A stretch of 13,499 nt of DNA, taken from the NCBI GenBank assembly GCA_015679605.1, contig JAAAVE010000324.1, forward strand, positions 3,447 to 16,945, in the 5' to 3' direction. Every line of letters begins with the position of its first letter. Position 1 is the first letter of the stretch. This DNA is from Podila epigama. Lineage: Eukaryota; Mortierellomycota; Mortierellomycetes; Mortierellales; Mortierellaceae. Positions 9,478 to 13,499 of the stretch are shown one piece after another. Under the pieces are notes generated by a model, which had not been told where the DNA came from, searched no databases, and saw only the letters and a list, made by a program, of their open reading frames with translations. The translations under genes were made by a program, and so were the position numbers.

Positions 9478-12400
9478 CTACATTGTCACTACCACATCAG
9501 CACCAACAGCACCCAGGACGAGTTGGCGGTCTTGGTCATGTTGGAAATCAATGTTCGAAAGGTGCAACTCCTCAAGAGGACTCGAGTAAAGCATCTGGTG
9601 AAGGGCTAACGCGTCCGAGTGTGTCAATGGTTGAGGAGGGACCTTGATGTTTTCAATGGCGAGGAACAAGGGCCGTGGACCACCATCGTTGCCTTGCGTA
9701 CAGACTTGCCCGAGCAAGTTGATCCAATGTTCTACATACTGTCCAGTCAACACAAGAATGTTGACGGATGACCATTCGATTGACAGAAGGACTTGCAGGG
9801 CCATGTCATGTAGGTGGGCTTCAATGGGCTTGCAAAAGATATGAAGGTAGCCGATGCGAGAACGACGAAGAATGTTCTGAAGGGTGACAAGGGTGTCGTG
9901 CGACCGATTATGGATGTCCAATTTGAAATTGGTGAGCGATAATGGGGATGTCGCGGTCATTCTGTCGAGGAGCTCTGCTTGAAAAGGCGTCAAAGGTGTC
10001 TTGACAATGTCGTTATTCCATTGCTTGCACTTGATATCCTTGAAGGCGAAATTGTCCAGCGATGCGGAATCTGTGCCGTGTTGGAGGGTATGGACTTCTC
10101 TGTCAAGGGCAGGGCCACTATGACGAACAGTACGACCACCAACAGAAACCTGGACAAGGATGCGACTTTTCTCATCTTCATCCGTAGGTCGTTCAAACAG
10201 AGTGACAATCAACGACCCAGAGTCACCCCTCCAATGTTTCGCCAGATGCTCGACCATCAAGGCAAGACGTGCCTCATGCACTACCACATTGACTTCCTCC
10301 AGGCGTGTGCAGCAATGAACAAGATCCTCAAACTCTGGCTCGAACAAGGGCACGGCGGCTTCGACAGTCAATTGCCTCACGGATCGACCTTTGTCAGGCC
10401 CCAAAACAGGGACGAAATCGCCTTGCAAATGCATGTCGATGAGACCAGTCTGCAATGTGACAGTTTCGGCCCTATTGCCGGAGATGCCTGTTATCTTGCT
10501 GGGTGGGGGCAAACCCTCCCCCATTAAGGCAGCCATTTTATGAATCACTCTCCCCAAGTGATCCTCTTCTTGCTCCAGAATCTCTTTCAGTTTGTCCTCA
10601 TCGTCACTATCACTGTCGTCACTGTCACTGCTACCATTGTCCTCGCCGGCGTCGTACTTGCTCCCATCAGCCATGTAGAACTCCACACAACGTTCGATCC
10701 AACAGAACGGAGAACAATTTTCATCCATTCTTGATTGCAACTGGGTTCTATTCGAGCCGCTATTGAAAGTGCATTGTTCTCCTGGCTGCGGAAAGTTGAG
10801 AAGGGTCAGAAACATGAAGGGAGACTCCAGAAAGATGTTCGATTTGTACTCAAGTGAGTTTTGTGGTTGCACATCTGGCATCACTCCGTCAAGTTCTAAA
10901 CAAAGCGTTCCCGTATTATCAACAGCATCAAGGAATTTCCTCAGGAATTGTCGTGTGGCCGGCCATTCCAACTTGATGTTCGGCTGAAGACAGGACTTGC
11001 TCTTTTTCAAAAGCTTGACAAACTCGTTGGCCTCGCTTTCGGACCGAAGGACGACATTAACTTGGCTCCATTCCAGACTAACATTTCCTCCATGGGCCTC
11101 GACAAACTCTTGAAGACTTTGTTCAGCGTCCAGATCGAGTAATTCATGAAGATGAGAGCGACAGATCCACGCCGAACCTTCGCTCATGTCGGTGTATCGA
11201 TACAAGCTTCCGCGACCATCGTCGTTGTCAGGGATACTCAGGAATCCTCTGATCTCACCAATGTCCTTGTTTGACAAATAGAGCCGCTCCTTCTTCTTTG
11301 GAGGAGGAAGTCGTTTGAGGTAATCAATGGACTTTGCAACTAGGTCTTTGATGTTGTCCTTGGACAAGCCGTGTGCCGGTGTCTCTGTCGTGCTTCCCCA
11401 AAGGATTCCAAAGGTATCCAAAGACGGGATTTCGACCAGTGCGTCGGAGTATCCTTGGTGGATCATTTGGAGGATCCGCAGCGAGTGGCCACCGTATCGT
11501 TCGAAGAACTCGTTTTGATGAACAATGTCGTATCCTGAATGATCCACCAGATGAAAGTGTCCTGGAGAATCTACTGTGCCGCCTTCTTTTCGCATCTCGC
11601 AAATGTAGTAAAGTCGAAAGGTATGTGTAGATGGATTAGCGTCGTCCCAGGTGGCGACATCCGATGGCAGTACAAGGAACATTTTCGATGCGGGACTGAA
11701 GACATAAATATGAAGCTGTCGCGAGGTATGATAGCACAAGTTCTTGTAGTCACATTCGCTTGTCTTTTGCTCCAATTTACCAATCTTGGCCAACAGCATT
11801 TCCTTTAGGGCTATATTTTTCTTGGTCATGGCTCCACCTTTCAAGTACTCGTCCATTTTGTCACGGAGGGCAGAGGACCAGTACCGAGCATTGGCGACAC
11901 GCTCAAGAAAAACGTCTCTTTTCTTGATACTGTTTTGAGCTGACATGCGATGGTGTTTTCTTGTCGCAACAAACAATTGTTGTACACGAGGCAGCATCGG
12001 CTCCTATTGAAAAGTATTGAGGAACCAGTTCAGTTTCATTTCTCCCCCTTCTATCAGGCCCAACGTTTTGCTTAACATCGACATCTCACAATTTACCCAC
12101 CTGTCCTTCCTCGTCACTTTCCTCATCATCATAATCATCATCTGTCCCTGAAGAATTGGAATAGTCGCTCTGATCAGAACTGTCGATAGCGACTACTTCA
12201 TATGTATTCTTGGAGAACGGGACGCGCAAAGGAAGAATGCTAGAGATAGATAACAATAACAAGGAGAGTTAGACAAAGCCAAGTACTCCATCGTCTACAA
12301 ACACAATGATTAATACCTTCAAGACCATTTGAAAAAATAGACATTTTACATGTTGGAGGACTCGTCGGTCATGAACACCGCTCTATTGTCATTCACTTTC

Positions 12401-12561
12401 AAGTAGTCAATGTCATTGTAAGAAGTTTGTACGTCTTTCCACAGAACGTATCGCTTGCCACTCTTGGGACACAACTGAGTGACAAGTTGCCGAGGACGAG
12501 ATTTGTCACTTCTGGCAAACTTCTGGAACACAGGACGCTGTGTCATGCTTTCTGGTGCCAT
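9478..12561 (-). CDS. Gene B: paralogue of gene A with added acidic tracts
   Basis: The exons, in coding order, are 12561-12350, 12239-12101 and 12003-9478, giving 958 residues. It aligns with gene A along its whole length: SGKRYVLWKDVQ and NIILPLRVPF in the N-terminal module, ANARYWSSALR, MFLVLPSDVATWDD, YICE (Cys252), HFHLVDH (His266, 268, 272), EFFERYG (282-288), PDVQPQNSLEYKSNI, VRQLTVEAAVPLF, LEEVNVV and a C-terminal LRR/RNI-like part. Function unknown. No signal peptide or transmembrane helix is evident. Two acidic low-complexity stretches are absent from A: residues about 90-116 in exon 2, and about 568-597 (Asp/Ser/Glu). The exon-3 ATG at 11997 is internal, because splicing adds 119 residues that match A's N-terminus. 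The last 235 bp or so before the extreme 3' end are almost identical to the fragment at 12955-13199. Confidence 0.87.
10600..10650 (-). repeat. GAC/AGT-type coding microsatellite in gene B
   Basis: An imperfect GAC/AGT/GAT trinucleotide run encodes SSDSDDSDSDDED in gene B (within residues about 568-597). Gene A has a short, mostly non-repetitive KDEGGRKDDNAS at this place, so this is an expansion within one paralogue. Confidence 0.75.
12004..12100 (-). other. Gene B intron 2
   Basis: 97 bp, phase 0. Donor GTGGGT follows the acidic ...ESDEEGQ, and acceptor CAATAG precedes EPMLPRVQ. Site, phase and length equal those of gene A intron 2. Confidence 0.8.
12240..12349 (-). other. Gene B intron 1
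   Basis: 110 bp, splitting an Ile codon after its second base. Donor GTAAAA is slightly weak, acceptor CTCTAG. Joining gives SSNIILPLRVPF, colinear with gene A. Confidence 0.8.
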
Positions 12562-12723
12562 TGTTTGTCAACCAGTGGTGGAGATGATATGCAGCTAAGT
12601 GGGGTGAGAAAAAGTTAGGAACGGGAAAGAAAACGAGAAAAGTAAGGAACGGGAAAGAAAAAAAAAGATGCACGCCTTTTTTTTTTTTTCTTTTTTGTTG
12701 CATGCATGCATGAAAATGCAAAG
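12562..12723 (-). promoter_or_regulatory. Promoter region of gene B
   Basis: Reading away from the ATG on the plus strand there is a purine-rich block with a duplicated AGGAACGGGAAAGAAAA, then a T13-C-T6 tract (12677-12696), a GCAT-repeat palindrome (about 12700-12712) and AAATGCAAAG (12714-12723). No TATA box is clear; TTTTTTAAGATATC on the minus strand near 12745-12758 is a poor candidate. The order pyrimidine tract, homopolymer, AAATGCAAAG matches the gene A promoter. Confidence 0.45.
12617..12661. repeat. 17-bp direct repeat in gene B promoter
   Basis: AGGAACGGGAAAGAAAA occurs at 12617-12633 and again at 12645-12661, a 28-bp period. It lies 56-100 bp upstream of the start codon. Confidence 0.85.
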
Positions 12724-12871
12724 CGTCTCGGCATCGCCCTGATATCTTAAAAAACAAGCCCTCACACTATTACAAGATCAGGAGGATCATGTCGCTTTGT
12801 GCATAAGCGCCGAAACCCTGTTGTTCTTTATTTTTCAAATCATTTTCTTACATTCGTGCACCAAACACTGA

Positions 12872-13199
12872 CTAGCACGCTTCCTTCATTGTCACAGCCA
12901 CATCCGCACCAACGGCACTCAGGACGAGTTGGCGGTCTTGATCATGTGAGAACTCGATGTTCGAAAGGTGCAACTCCTCAAGAGGACTCGAGTAAAGCAT
13001 CTGGTGAAGGGCTAACGCGTCCGAGTGTGTCAATGGTTGAGGAGGGACCTTGATGCTTTCAATGGCGAGGAACAAGGGCCGTGGACCACCATCGTTGCCT
13101 TGCGTACAGACTTGCCCGAGCAAGTTGATCCAATGTTCTACACACTGTCCGGTCAACACAAGAATGTTGACAGATGACCATTCGATTGACAGGAGGACC
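12872..13199 (-). pseudogene. Recent C-terminal duplicate fragment of gene B
   Basis: The DNA from about 12887 to 13199 matches the 3' end of gene B (9478-9795) with about 15 differences by eye, so roughly 95% identity. It encodes the family's last 104 or so residues (VLLSIEWSSVNILVLTGQ ... DRQLVLSAVGADVAVTM) without a frameshift. The equivalent of B's stop codon is gone, so the frame continues for KEAC to a TAG at 12872. Upstream, homology stops abruptly at about 13199. The frame stays open to a TAG near 13278 but has no ATG; the apparent start at 13159 is a GTG. With no start, no N-terminal module and no central block, it is best called a truncated pseudogene. It could conceivably be the last exon of something else, since a CCCCCAG lies just upstream near 13203. 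Confidence 0.8.
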
Positions 13200-13499
13200 C
13201 GCTGGGGGCTGCAAGGTTTGTGTCTATCTTGGCACTTGTCTGTGTCCTTTGACCGTTCGATGTTCCACGCCTGAAGCTACCCTTTTCTACAATCTCAATT
13301 GGACGTATGTTACCACTCCCAGTCTTTTTTCGTAGGTTACGCGTGTTCTCCGCCATCATGCGCAAAATAAAACAAAAAAACCCGTCCGCGTCAGGAGGTC
13401 CCTTTCTCATCCCTCCCCATTCCTTCTCCCTCTCCTTGCAGTTGTAGGTGTTGTGCGTGCATCCACCCCACATCCAACATCCAACATCCTACATACTCA
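13200..13499. other. Right-end region without a recognisable gene
   Basis: No family homology and no convincing ORF. The last 120 bp are CT-rich with CATCCAACATCCAACATCC short repeats, which could belong to a promoter or intron of a gene beyond the window. A minus-strand frame at 13153-13473 has low-complexity composition and runs into the fragment in the wrong frame. Confidence 0.5.

Noticed and set aside
8700-9480. Transposon or retroelement remnant between A and B
   Set aside because: No terminal repeats, target-site duplications or transposase/reverse-transcriptase motifs were seen. The homopolymer runs alone are not evidence.
9979-10527. 182-residue plus-strand ORF
   Set aside because: It is antisense to gene B exon 3 and resembles no protein family.
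12697-12715. GCATGCATGCATG palindrome as a hairpin terminator
   Set aside because: It is a short self-complementary dinucleotide-like repeat in a promoter region of a eukaryotic genome, and no hairpin-terminator role is expected.
12872-13159. Small intact gene of 95 residues
   Set aside because: The first codon is GTG, and the sequence begins in the middle of a family repeat. It is a truncated duplicate, not a standalone gene.

Overview
The window looks like nuclear DNA of a filamentous early-diverging fungus, most likely Mortierellomycota (Mortierella sensu lato). The reasons are short spliceosomal introns (97-216 bp, GT...AG), pyrimidine-rich promoters, a fungal ABCC transporter, and a family of long proteins that resembles, from memory, a strongly expanded uncharacterised family in Mortierella genomes. 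The genus is an inference. No rRNA, tRNA, CRISPR array or transposon was found. LAYOUT. 1-414 is a promoter and leader with a TATA box, a pyrimidine tract and a 12-bp tandem repeat. 415-5362 (+) is a five-exon gene for a 1425-residue full-length ABC exporter of the ABCC/MRP type, closest in its motifs to yeast Yor1. 5363-5615 is a convergent intergenic spacer. 5616-8593 (-) and 9478-12561 (-) are two three-exon paralogues, here called gene A (921 aa) and gene B (958 aa). They belong to an uncharacterised family with an N-terminal module, a central conserved block and a C-terminal part that looks like leucine-rich/RNI-type repeats. Two further pieces of the family lie on the same strand. One is an old, frameshifted C-terminal relic at about 9051-9295, between A and B. 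The other is a young C-terminal fragment, about 95% identical to the end of gene B, at 12872-13199 just upstream of B's promoter. 13200-13499 holds no gene that can be supported. HOW IT FITS TOGETHER. The right two thirds is a head-to-tail tandem array of one lineage-specific family at four stages: two intact genes, one recent partial duplicate and one decayed relic. A and B share intron positions and phases, and their promoters share elements. B has gained two acidic low-complexity tracts that A lacks. The ABC transporter points towards gene A, and the two 3' ends are so close that their transcripts may overlap. No functional link between transporter and array is visible. All splice models were deduced by reading frame, donor/acceptor sequence and paralogue comparison, not from transcripts.
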